Made by a program: the position numbers and the translations under genes
From: Bacillota bacterium
GTDB lineage: Bacteria > Bacillota_E > Sulfobacillia > Sulfobacillales > JAIMBI01
NCBI GenBank assembly: GCA_021828405.1
Contig: JAKARZ010000001.1
Span: 1-64,000 of the forward strand
Direction: 5' to 3'
DNA: 64,000 nt
In this document: one piece after another, positions 38,487 to 46,242 of the stretch
Layout of the letters: the number at the start of each line of letters is the position of its first letter
Position numbering within the stretch: position 1 is the first letter of the stretch
The notes under the pieces: generated by a model
What the model was told of the DNA's origin: nothing
Database searches by the model: none
Seen by the model: only the letters and a program-made list of their open reading frames with translations

Positions 38487-39005
38487 CTACTTCCCAGGCT
38501 GTTCTGTTGGCCGCGCCCCGAACGGCGTCAGCACAAACGAGGTTTGTACGAGGCAAGTGGGACACAGCACCAGCACCTCGGTGTCGCCCCGCGTGTTGGG
38601 CGGCAGGGCATTCTTAATGCCCTCGGCCACCTCGCCGGATGGCACCACCTGATGGCACCGGCCGCAAACCGACAGGGTTTCCCACGGGGGGTGGTATTCG
38701 GCCATGACTTCCCCGATGGCATCCGGGCTCACCCAGAGGGCAGCCGGCAACGGCCCCTGGTGGCGCGCCGCCTGAATCGCCCGGCGCCCCACGGTTTCGA
38801 GGATCTGCATCTCACTGGAGAACGGGTCGCGCCGCGTGAGATGCATCCACAACGTGCGCGGAAACACCACCGACACCAGCTGGTGCCCACCCCCGGGCTC
38901 GGAGAAGATGGCCCACGGTCCCTCCGGTGCCTCTCCCACATAATGCAGAAGCTCCGCCGCCTCCGGCGATTCCTCCGCCTCCCCCATCCTGTCCGTGTCC
39001 GCCAC
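38487..39005 (-). CDS. Unknown protein with a zinc-ribbon-like C-terminus
   Basis: A 172-residue soluble protein. The C-terminal third has CGRCH and CPTC pairs about 35 residues apart, able to bind one zinc ion. The N-terminal half is mixed alpha/beta with a Trp-rich stretch (EGPWAIFSEPGGGHQLV, LWMHLTRRDPF). I do not recognise the family. The start is GTG at 39005 behind an AAGGCAG site; an ATG six codons in is possible. It is transcribed away from the flippase gene, with a large inverted repeat between them. Confidence 0.65.
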   Translation of the reverse strand: MADTDRMGEAEESPEAAELLHYVGEAPEGPWAIFSEPGGGHQLVSVVFPRTLWMHLTRRDPFSSEMQILETVGRRAIQAARHQGPLPAALWVSPDAIGEVMAEYHPPWETLSVCGRCHQVVPSGEVAEGIKNALPPNTRGDTEVLVLCPTCLVQTSFVLTPFGARPTEQPGK

Positions 39006-39057
39006 CTGCCTTGCCGCCTCGCGGCGGTCTGTCGTGGCCGCGTCGCCGCGGTCCCCT

Positions 39058-39103
39058 CATGATAGATCGCGAGAAAGATGGCCAGAAATCGCGATCGATC
39101 ATG
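39058..39103. repeat. Large inverted repeat between divergent genes
   Basis: CATGATAGATCGCGA (39058-39072) and TCGCGATCGATCATG (39089-39103) are reverse complements at 14 of 15 positions, separated by 16 bases. It lies upstream of both the zinc-ribbon gene and the flippase gene, where it could be a two-site operator or an RNA stem. Confidence 0.75.
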
Positions 39104-39153
39104 ACGCCGTCGGGAGAGGTCGGAACGGGCGGCGCACGCGCACGGCCCCTTGA

Positions 39154-39159
39154 TACAAT
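39154..39159 (+). promoter_or_regulatory. Extended -10 element for the flippase gene
   Basis: TGATACAAT gives TACAAT with the TG extension two bases ahead. No good -35 lies 17 bases upstream. Transcription would start near 39166, about 30 bases before the chosen start codon. Confidence 0.5.
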
Positions 39160-39195
39160 GGCGCCATCAGAAGGTGCATGGGGTGGAGGGCTGGC

Positions 39196-40677
39196 GTGGA
39201 CGGGCAATCGGCGGCATCCTCCACTCCCCATCGGCGTTTTCTGCGCGACGCGGGCCGCTATGCGCCCATCACGCTGGCGCGAGCCGCCGCAAGCCTGGTG
39301 GGCGTCCTGGTGTTTTCCCGCATCTTCACGACTGCCGCCTTTGGTCAGTACAGCCTGGTCACGGCCGCCATTGGGGTGGTGGTGCCGCTCTTGGGGGAAT
39401 GGGTCGCCCAACCTGTGGGACGGTTTTTCAACGAGTATCCTCCCGGTCCCGAGGCGGCGACGTTTCAGGAGGCGGTTAGCCACGCGGCGTCCCGTATGGG
39501 AACCCTGGCGGTGCTGGTGGCGGCCGTGGGGGCGCTTTTGGTGTGGGTGGCCTCGGGGGAAACCTGGCCGCTGTCCCTGCTTTTGGGGGGTGGCGCGGTC
39601 GTGGTGGTGCAGTCGGTGTCGGTGCTGGTGAGCCCGCTGCTGCCCGCCCGTTTTCTCACATCCGCGTATCGGAACTACACCGTGGCCACGGGCGTCGGCG
39701 GACTGGCGCTGGGACTCCTGTTGGTGTGGCTCCTGGGGCGGCAGGTGGCGTGGCTGGCCTGGGGCACGGCGGCCGTCGGCCTTTTGATGCTCCCCTATCT
39801 GTTGCATCACGCCCAGGTTCGCCTCGTGGTGCCGTGGTCCCGCGTTGGCGACGCCGCCAAGCAGATCCAGCGGCGCTTTTGGCAGTACGGCGCCCCGCTC
39901 ACGCTCTGGTACATCCTAGGACACGTGCTGTACAGCGGCGACCGCTATGTAATCGCGGCGTTTTGGGGAGCGGGGGCGGTAGGGGTGTACAGCATTAACT
40001 ACAACCTGGTGAACCGTGGCATTGGCTTTCTCACCGTGCCGCTGGCCACCGCGTCGTGGCCCATCCTGATGCGTCAGTGGGCCGACGGCGCCCAGGCGGA
40101 AGCCCGCGCCACACTAGCCCGCATGACGGAGACGTACGCCCTGGCGGGCATTGGGGTGGTGGGGTTGGTGGCCGCTATCGGCCAGGCCGCCACGGAGCTG
40201 CTGCTGGGTCGGGCGTTCCAGGCAGGCTTTGTGATCCTGGCCCCGGTGCTGGCCGGGCTGGTGCTCCGCACCAGCGCCAACCTGGGGGCCAAAAGTTTGG
40301 AGTTTCATGAGAAGACCCGTTGGATGGTGTGGGACAGCGCGGTGGCGGCGGCCGTGAACCTGGGGCTCAACCTCTGGTGGGTGCCCCGCTACGGGTTCAT
40401 CGCCGCCGCTTGGGCCGCGCTCGTCGCCTTTTTCGTGTATGCGCTGCTCATCTGGTGGCAGGCGCGCCGCCTCCTGCCGTGGGACATTCCCGGAAAGTTG
40501 CTGGCCATCCTGCTCCCGGCGGCGGTGGCCGGATGGCTCCTGGCGCACGGCGCCGAATCGCTCCCGCTCCTGGCCCGCACACCGTGGCTCGAAACGGCCG
40601 GGGGAACGGTGGCCTTCGCCCTTTGCTACGTTGCCGGGATGCTGGCGTGGCGCGCTCTCACGCGCCGGACCTCATGA
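39196..40677 (+). CDS. Wzx-like polysaccharide flippase (MOP superfamily)
   Basis: A membrane protein of about 493 residues with twelve to fourteen hydrophobic segments, of the polysaccharide-transporter type that moves undecaprenyl-linked repeat units across the membrane. Typical sites are RAAASLVGVLVFSRIFTTAAFGQ reduced to the helix-1 RxxxF/GxYS pattern (FGQYSLVTA), SGDRYVIAAFWG in the middle and NLVNRGIGFLTVP. The GTG at 39196 has GGAGGG upstream; an ATG at 39178 is also possible. It would serve the glycans assembled by the transferase clusters elsewhere in the window. Confidence 0.83.
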   Translation: MDGQSAASSTPHRRFLRDAGRYAPITLARAAASLVGVLVFSRIFTTAAFGQYSLVTAAIGVVVPLLGEWVAQPVGRFFNEYPPGPEAATFQEAVSHAASRMGTLAVLVAAVGALLVWVASGETWPLSLLLGGGAVVVVQSVSVLVSPLLPARFLTSAYRNYTVATGVGGLALGLLLVWLLGRQVAWLAWGTAAVGLLMLPYLLHHAQVRLVVPWSRVGDAAKQIQRRFWQYGAPLTLWYILGHVLYSGDRYVIAAFWGAGAVGVYSINYNLVNRGIGFLTVPLATASWPILMRQWADGAQAEARATLARMTETYALAGIGVVGLVAAIGQAATELLLGRAFQAGFVILAPVLAGLVLRTSANLGAKSLEFHEKTRWMVWDSAVAAAVNLGLNLWWVPRYGFIAAAWAALVAFFVYALLIWWQARRLLPWDIPGKLLAILLPAAVAGWLLAHGAESLPLLARTPWLETAGGTVAFALCYVAGMLAWRALTRRTS

Positions 40678-41475
40678 GCTGGGCTCTACTGGTGAACGGG
40701 GGGACGGTAGAGGGTCGGGCCACGAATAACGCGCAGGGCGAACCGCAAGCTCGGCCACGAAGGGATTTTCCGAGTGAATGATTCTTTTCGCCCGCCGCCT
40801 GATGAAGGGACGCGCTGCAGCCCTATCGATCGACTCCATGCTTCTAATGTCGCGCCCCATGTGGGTCACGGCGGCCCCCACCACCCTGTACGGGAATCCC
40901 ACCGGACTCCCTCGACGGGCACCGGTTCGACCTCCCCGCCGGGGAGCGGGCCACCACCAGGATTGGCCGAGTGCCGGAGCGGTCGGTGGATCGGCTCCGA
41001 CCCTGACGCCAACCTGCCGTCCGCGCATAGACGTAGCACGGGTGACGGGACCTGACCCGCTGGCGGACAAGCCGATGTCTCCCGCGGACACAACGCCGAC
41101 CGTGTGCTGCTCTGGCAGCTGGCCCGGTCGGTAGTAGGTAGATGGAAACGCAAATCCTACATAATGGCAGACCGAGGCTTCACGGCCCCGTGCGTACCCC
41201 GAGCCGGAAGTGACCAAAACACGGGGGGTGACCGTCCACTGGGCCAGAAGTCCCAAGAGGCCCTGTCGGGGGCGCAGTCCGCCGCACCATCCCGATATCC
41301 TTGTCCCCGCGCCGTCGCGTCTGACCCGAGGCGTGGTCATCTGTGGGGTCGCTCTCGTCATCGGAAGCCGCATACGGCGTTGGATTCACGGTTCACCGCC
41401 GGCCGGGCCACCCACCCGGCCACACAAAGTCTCGAACATTGCGCCTGCTGGCATGGGGAGCCGGATGGAGGATGA
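40678..41475. other. Long gap with probable decayed transposase traces
   Basis: About 800 bases without a credible gene. On the plus strand around 41060-41170 a frame reads NADRVLLWQLARSVVG followed by WKRKSYIM, loosely like the middle of IS5-type transposases, but it is interrupted and short. The right end holds GGCCGGGCCACCCACCCGGCC-type dyad DNA (41400-41425) upstream of the sigma factor gene. No promoter could be assigned with confidence. Confidence 0.35.
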
Positions 41476-42000
41476 ATGCGGTTGTCAGAGTCAGATTCCG
41501 ACGGGGACTGGCTGGAAGCCTGGATGGCGAATTACGGGGACAAGCTGGTGCGCTTCGGGTTTGCCCATTCGGGTGACGGGCAGCTGACACAGGATGTGGC
41601 CCAGGAGACATTTCTCCGCCTCTACCGATGGCATCGAAGCCACCCTTACCGCGAGATCACGCCGGCCTGGTGCTATCAGGTGGCCTACCACCTGCTGGTG
41701 GATGACCACCGACGCCGCACGCGCGAGCGAAAGATGGTCCTGGATCCGTCACGCAGTGTGGATCCCGCAGAAGGGCTGGGCGGCCGGGCGGCCATCTTGG
41801 GAGCCCTGGAATCTCTCTCGCCCCGCGACCGCGAGTGCCTCTGGCTCTTCTACTCCGAAGGCTGGTCAACGGACCAAATTACGAAAACCATTGGTCGCAC
41901 GCCCGCAACCGTTCGCACTCGGCTCAAGCGAGCCCGAGATCGCTTTCGCGCCGCGTTTGTCGGCGCCGAGTCTGATCACAGCCAAGCAGGGAGGGTTTAA
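41476..42000 (+). CDS. ECF-family RNA polymerase sigma factor
   Basis: A 174-residue extracytoplasmic-function sigma factor. Region 2 is at residues about 25-85 (LTQDVAQETFLRLYRWH, PAWCYQVAYHLLVDDHRR), which binds the -10 and core polymerase. Region 4 is at about 110-165 (LSPRDRECLWLFYSEGWSTDQIT, TPATVRTRLKRARDRF), a helix-turn-helix for the -35. Region 3 is absent, as usual. The ATG has GGAGGATGA directly upstream. The next gene encodes a membrane protein with a cytoplasmic N-terminus, very probably its anti-sigma factor. Confidence 0.88.
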   Translation: MRLSESDSDGDWLEAWMANYGDKLVRFGFAHSGDGQLTQDVAQETFLRLYRWHRSHPYREITPAWCYQVAYHLLVDDHRRRTRERKMVLDPSRSVDPAEGLGGRAAILGALESLSPRDRECLWLFYSEGWSTDQITKTIGRTPATVRTRLKRARDRFRAAFVGAESDHSQAGRV

Positions 42001-42037
42001 CGTACCATTCCATAAGGTCGAGCAGGATGACGACGAA

Positions 42038-43654
42038 TTGCGGACCGCACTCGCCACGGCTGGGGTACCGAATCTGCCCGACGCCGGAGCCTTCGACGAC
42101 AAGCGGTGGCACACGACCACCTGGCCCCGCCAGCGCCGCGTGAACGGTCCGGGATGGATGGGGTATGCTGCAGCGGCGGCCGTGATGGCCGCCGTTGGCC
42201 TGGCGACCCCGCATCTTTTCCCACGGCCGACCGCCACACCCGCCGCGAGATACCACGACACAGAAGACCTGGACTTGGTGCTTGGGGAGGGTCCTGCGCT
42301 TTTGCAGCACACGGTGCCTCGGCGCCTTCCTCTGAGTCTCGAGCCGCTTGACGTCCCCACGTCGTCCCCGAGTCCACGGAGCTTGCAGTATCCACAGACG
42401 CTGGTGGTGAGTCATGCGTGGACGCCGCCCATTTCGGGCCATCTGCTCTCGCTGCCGGTCGTATCAGGGTCGGGCCCAATCCCCACGCTGCCCGCGGGCG
42501 AAGCGTTTCCGGTGACATCCCGGGTACCGGGATACTCCGTCATTTTGGGCAACGCCGCCCGGTCCAACGGCCTGGGGCCAGCGGGCCTGCTGACGCGTAC
42601 GAAAAGCCTCCACGGGAGTGTCCTCGCGTTTATCGGCGAACCGTCCTCAGCCGTCAGGCCGCTCGCCGGAGGCGTGAAGGTCGCGCTCGGGTCGGGCCTC
42701 AGCGGGCACTTCTATACGGCGAAGCCGGTCGACACCGGGGGCGGCCACCAGGCCATTCCTGCGGCTCTTGTCACCTGGGCCGAGGGAGCCGACACCTATG
42801 CCGTGTCTTCGGCCGACTTCATCAATCCGTTGGACAGTGCTGCGCAACAGCAGGCGCTCCTGACCGACTGGGCCCGCACCATGTGCCAAAGTCTCATCAC
42901 CCGCGTGACGCCCATCACGGTGCGTGTCCGTCGGTTCAACGACGCCAACGTCATGTGGACCCCCCCCCAATTCCAAGGCGTGCTCGAGACAGAGACCGTG
43001 GCGATCCGTGCGTCGGGGACGCCCGGGTATCGCACGCTGGACGGCCTCGGCGTCCGTATTGCGCAGGGCCAGCGCCCCATCAGCGCGACGACCGCACCGT
43101 CCTGGCCGGCACCGTCGCCCAGCGATCCCGTGTCGGCGCTGGCCAGGGCCGTGCCCTACCTGTCTGCCGTCCACATCCCGGTGCGCCTGCCGTCATACGT
43201 ACCGCTCCAGCGGGGTCTCTGGCCTCGCCTTACGGTCAACGCCGGGACGAGCAGCTATGCGGTGGACGTCCGGGAAAGCGGCGTCAATCTCGCGCCCAAC
43301 ACGCCCTATGAGGTGGGTTTGGGCCTCGGCAGTTGGGTGGGTACGGTGGAAGGCTCCCGACAACCCATGCCCCTTCAGGGACTTCCGCCCGTGAACGCAC
43401 CCTCCGTCCCGACCAGTCAGGTCACCAGTGCCTGGCTCACCCCGTTCTTGTCCAAGGGTCATCACCTGGGGACGGTCATCCTGCCCGGCGGCGTAAGGGC
43501 CTTGATGTACGTCGACGCCGCTGGGGACGGCGACCACACCGTCATCGTGTTCCACGACCGCAACACGTACTACGAGGTCACTGACTATCCTTCGGCGCGG
43601 ATGGCGCTCAGAATGGCGGAATCCATGGTGCTGATTTCCCCTCCCGGTTACTGA
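42038..43654 (+). CDS. Putative membrane anti-sigma factor with large exported domain
   Basis: A protein of about 538 residues. A short acidic/polar cytoplasmic segment of about 40 residues precedes one membrane span (MGYAAAAAVMAAVGLATP). The remaining 470 residues are extracytoplasmic, rich in Pro, Ser and Thr, with no domain I recognise. This layout, right after an ECF sigma gene, fits a transmembrane anti-sigma factor with a sensor domain. No ATG or GTG is well placed; TTG at 42038, ten bases after AGCAGGA, is the best start, and the frame is open further left through the sigma gene. A strong hairpin follows at 43733. Confidence 0.68.
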   Translation: MRTALATAGVPNLPDAGAFDDKRWHTTTWPRQRRVNGPGWMGYAAAAAVMAAVGLATPHLFPRPTATPAARYHDTEDLDLVLGEGPALLQHTVPRRLPLSLEPLDVPTSSPSPRSLQYPQTLVVSHAWTPPISGHLLSLPVVSGSGPIPTLPAGEAFPVTSRVPGYSVILGNAARSNGLGPAGLLTRTKSLHGSVLAFIGEPSSAVRPLAGGVKVALGSGLSGHFYTAKPVDTGGGHQAIPAALVTWAEGADTYAVSSADFINPLDSAAQQQALLTDWARTMCQSLITRVTPITVRVRRFNDANVMWTPPQFQGVLETETVAIRASGTPGYRTLDGLGVRIAQGQRPISATTAPSWPAPSPSDPVSALARAVPYLSAVHIPVRLPSYVPLQRGLWPRLTVNAGTSSYAVDVRESGVNLAPNTPYEVGLGLGSWVGTVEGSRQPMPLQGLPPVNAPSVPTSQVTSAWLTPFLSKGHHLGTVILPGGVRALMYVDAAGDGDHTVIVFHDRNTYYEVTDYPSARMALRMAESMVLISPPGY

Positions 43655-43732
43655 GACAGTAGCCGACACGCCTCGGTCTATTGCCACGCAACCGGGACCC
43701 GAACGGCGCCCACGCCCGCGCACTGCTCCATA

Positions 43733-43763
43733 GCCAGCCCCGCCCTAATGGGGCGGGGCTGGC
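43733..43763 (+). terminator. Strong GC-rich hairpin after the sigma/anti-sigma operon
   Basis: A perfect 13-base-pair stem (43733-43745 with 43751-43763) with a TAATG loop lies 79 bases after the stop codon. There is no U-tract, as is frequent in this window. Confidence 0.6.
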
Positions 43764-43795
43764 GGGTGCAACCGCGGCTCCCGTCGGCGCGGGCC

Positions 43796-43811
43796 TGTTA
43801 CACTGTTACAC
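43796..43811 (+). promoter_or_regulatory. Tandem direct repeat, possible operator
   Basis: TGTTACAC occurs twice back to back. It lies upstream of a hairpin and of the MFS gene region, at a place suited to a promoter (TTACAC can act as a -35). Confidence 0.45.
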
Positions 43812-43822
43812 GAGTTAAGCAC

Positions 43823-43849
43823 CCTGAGCCGCACAAGCGACGGCTCAGG
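43823..43849 (+). promoter_or_regulatory. Leader hairpin upstream of the 30-residue ORF
   Basis: CCTGAGCCG and CGGCTCAGG form a 9-base-pair stem with a 9-base loop, immediately before an AGGAGGTGG ribosome site. It could influence translation of the small ORF or transcription into the MFS gene. Confidence 0.45.
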
Positions 43850-43867
43850 TTCGAGGAGGTGGTGAGT

Positions 43868-43960
43868 ATGGACAGCCGACGCTGGGCGCCTGCCACAGAG
43901 CGGCTGGCCATTGGCCAACATCGGGATCGTCGCGTCGCACATTCCGCCAAACGGCCCTAA
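43868..43960 (+). CDS. 30-residue ORF, possible leader peptide
   Basis: ATG 43868 follows an excellent ribosome site (GAGGAGGTGGTGAGT) and encodes a basic 30-residue peptide with MDSRRWAPATERLAIG at its start. It ends 99 bases before the MFS start. The strong site after a hairpin suggests a translated leader or a small protein. I do not recognise it. Confidence 0.4.
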   Translation: MDSRRWAPATERLAIGQHRDRRVAHSAKRP

Positions 43961-44059
43961 GGGACAAGTCTGCTCTGGTGCCCTTGGCGGGTGCGCGCCG
44001 CGTGACAAGCAACGTCTTCCGCGGGTGGTTGCACCTCATGCCCCCCACGGAGGAGGATT

Positions 44060-45331
44060 GTGGTGTCACGCTGGGTTCAAGCCGCGACCGGCCGGGCCAC
44101 ACCGGCGGTTCGCCGATTTTATGCATACTCGGGACTGAGATGGTTTCAGCTGACCGCAAGCCTCTGGCTCCTTTACCTGGTGCACCTGGGGTGGCCGCTG
44201 TGGCAGGTAGGGTTGGGCGAGGTGGCCTTTCATCTGACGTCGCTCGCGACCAATCTGCCCACCGGCGCGTTTGCGGATCGGTACGGCCGGCGCACGGCGC
44301 TTCGTGTCGGGCTCGCCATTGCCGCCACCGCCCCGGTGGCCATGCTGACGTTCGCACCGCTGTCGTTCGGCTGGGGTCTCATCGCAATGGCGTATCACGC
44401 GTTGGCCTGGTCGTTTATCGGCGGGGCCGACCAGGCCCTCCTCTATGATCTGGCGCCCAACAAGCGGGACTTTACCCGCTTCTACGGGCAGGTGCTGGCT
44501 ATCACGTCTGCCAGTGGCGCTCTGGGCGCGGTGGCTGGGGGATGGCTGGCCACCGCTTTCGGCTGGACAGCCGTGTACGCCGCCGCCGGCGCGGTGCAGT
44601 TCGGGGCTCTGCTCATCGTGTGGCGCCTGCCTGAGCCGTCACGGACGCGACCGGAGGCCCTATCCGCCGAGCCCCGGCCTGACTCTCATTTGGGGATAGC
44701 CGCACGCATCCGCATCATGGGCGTCGCCCTGCGCCAGGTGCCGGGGCTCTCGGCCCTCATCCTCTTCTACGGGTTGGTGAGCGTGTTCATTACGACCAAC
44801 CACCTGTATGGGCAAACCACCCTGGCCGCCAAAGGTGCGCCCATCCTGCTGGTGACGCTCATCCTGGCGGCGGCCAATGTGGCGGCGGCCCTATCCAGCC
44901 TGCTGGTGGGCCGCTGGGCCGCGCGGCCCGCGTTTCCCGCCGCCCGGGTGCTACGCACCGCCACGGTGCTGCTGGCGATCCTGCTGGCCGCGGTGGGCGC
45001 GCTGCCGCTCTTCGGGGCCGCCACCGCGTTTGTCGTTGACGGCGTGGCCGACGGCACGGTGGATCCGGTGGCCACGGCCACCCTCTCGCGGCTGGCGCCC
45101 GATGTGGTGCGGGCGACCGTGCTGTCCGCCCCGGACACGCTCTTCAGCCTGGGCATGGTGGTGCTGTTCCCGGCCGCCGGCTGGCTGATGGGTTCCCGTG
45201 AGCTCGGCATCCCCCTCACCTATGCGCTGCTCGCGGGCCTGTTATTGGTGGCGGTCGGCGGGCCGCTGGCACGGTGGCGCGGCCCGGGCACGATGCCGGC
45301 GGCCACGCCACCGTCCCCGGGGCCAGGTTAG
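44060..45331 (+). CDS. MFS transporter
   Basis: A 423-residue major facilitator protein with about twelve hydrophobic segments. The signature loop between helices 2 and 3 reads GAFADRYGRRTALRVG, matching the MFS motif A. It resembles drug/multisolute exporters in which the first half (FYAYSGLRWFQLTASLWLLYLVHLG) is well conserved. GTG 44060 and GTG 44063 are both possible after AGGAGGA. The end overlaps the stop of the convergent GT2 gene by four bases. The substrate is unknown. Confidence 0.82.
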   Translation: MVSRWVQAATGRATPAVRRFYAYSGLRWFQLTASLWLLYLVHLGWPLWQVGLGEVAFHLTSLATNLPTGAFADRYGRRTALRVGLAIAATAPVAMLTFAPLSFGWGLIAMAYHALAWSFIGGADQALLYDLAPNKRDFTRFYGQVLAITSASGALGAVAGGWLATAFGWTAVYAAAGAVQFGALLIVWRLPEPSRTRPEALSAEPRPDSHLGIAARIRIMGVALRQVPGLSALILFYGLVSVFITTNHLYGQTTLAAKGAPILLVTLILAAANVAAALSSLLVGRWAARPAFPAARVLRTATVLLAILLAAVGALPLFGAATAFVVDGVADGTVDPVATATLSRLAPDVVRATVLSAPDTLFSLGMVVLFPAAGWLMGSRELGIPLTYALLAGLLLVAVGGPLARWRGPGTMPAATPPSPGPG

Positions 45332-46242
45332 TGGGCGCGCCCGCGCGCCACGTGAGCAAGGGTGGCCCAGGAGGACCGGGCGGGAAACTGGGCCACCGCC
45401 GCGAGCGCGTGGCGCAAGGCGTGGAGCCGGTGCCGCTGAGCGAGCGCGTCTTCGGCCGCCGCGGCGTGGTGGCGGCCCCAGAGGATGCGGCGCGCCCCGC
45501 GGTGGCTCGGCTCGACAATCGCTCCCGCCGTCCGCGCCAGAGCGAACGCGCGCTGGCTCCAGTCCAAGCCGACCGCGGCCATGATCCCCTGTCCCTCCCG
45601 GTACACCACCAGGGGGTCGGCCAGATTGGCGAGCCGCGCCCCGCGGTCGGCGGCGCGGAGCCACAGGTCATAGTCGTCGCCCCAGCCCACCAGGCGGGGA
45701 TGCTCGTCAAATCCCCCGAGTTCGGAAAACAACTGCCGCCGGAGGATGACCCCGCTGGTGGCAAACGGGTTGGCGGCCGCCAGCGAGGCAAGCGTCACCG
45801 CTCCGGCGGCCGGGCGGTAAACTCGGCGCACGCCTCCGTCCAGACCGACGGCGGTCACCCCGCACCCCAGCAGATCCACCCCGCCCTCGTCCAGGCGGGC
45901 CAATTGGCGTGCCAGCTTGCTCGGCTCCCACCGGTCGTCGTCGTCGAGAAACGCCACCCAGGCGACGCCGTCAAGATGCGCGAGGGCCTGGTTGCGATTG
46001 CGCCCGGGATGACCGGTGTGGGGCCCCTCTGCCCATACCACCCGCCCTGGCCACTGCTCCGCGAATTCAGCAACCACCTGCTCAGTCTGGTCGCCGCTGC
46101 CGTCATCGCACACGATGATGCGCTGAGCCGCACGGGTCCCGTCGGCCACACTGGCCAGCGCCCGGCGAAGCAGCGCCGGTCGCCGATACGTCCCAATAAT
46201 GACGCCGACGGCGCTTCCTGCCGGGGTGGTTTGGGCACTCAT
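45328..46242 (-). CDS. GT2 family glycosyltransferase
   Basis: A 304-residue GT-A enzyme: VIIGTYRRPALLRRAL, IVCDDGSGDQTE, then FLDDDDRWEPSKL as the metal-binding site. GWGDDYDLWLRAA is the acceptor-side acidic motif. ATG 46242 overlaps the stop of the MurJ gene (ATGA), so the two are coupled. An open frame upstream is antisense noise. It probably acts on a lipid-linked intermediate. Confidence 0.85.
   Translation of the reverse strand: MSAQTTPAGSAVGVIIGTYRRPALLRRALASVADGTRAAQRIIVCDDGSGDQTEQVVAEFAEQWPGRVVWAEGPHTGHPGRNRNQALAHLDGVAWVAFLDDDDRWEPSKLARQLARLDEGGVDLLGCGVTAVGLDGGVRRVYRPAAGAVTLASLAAANPFATSGVILRRQLFSELGGFDEHPRLVGWGDDYDLWLRAADRGARLANLADPLVVYREGQGIMAAVGLDWSQRAFALARTAGAIVEPSHRGARRILWGRHHAAAAEDALAQRHRLHALRHALAAVAQFPARSSWATLAHVARGRAH

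Noticed and set aside
41055..41175. IS5-type transposase gene
   Set aside because: Only about 30 residues of weak resemblance, without catalytic residues, so not annotated as a gene.
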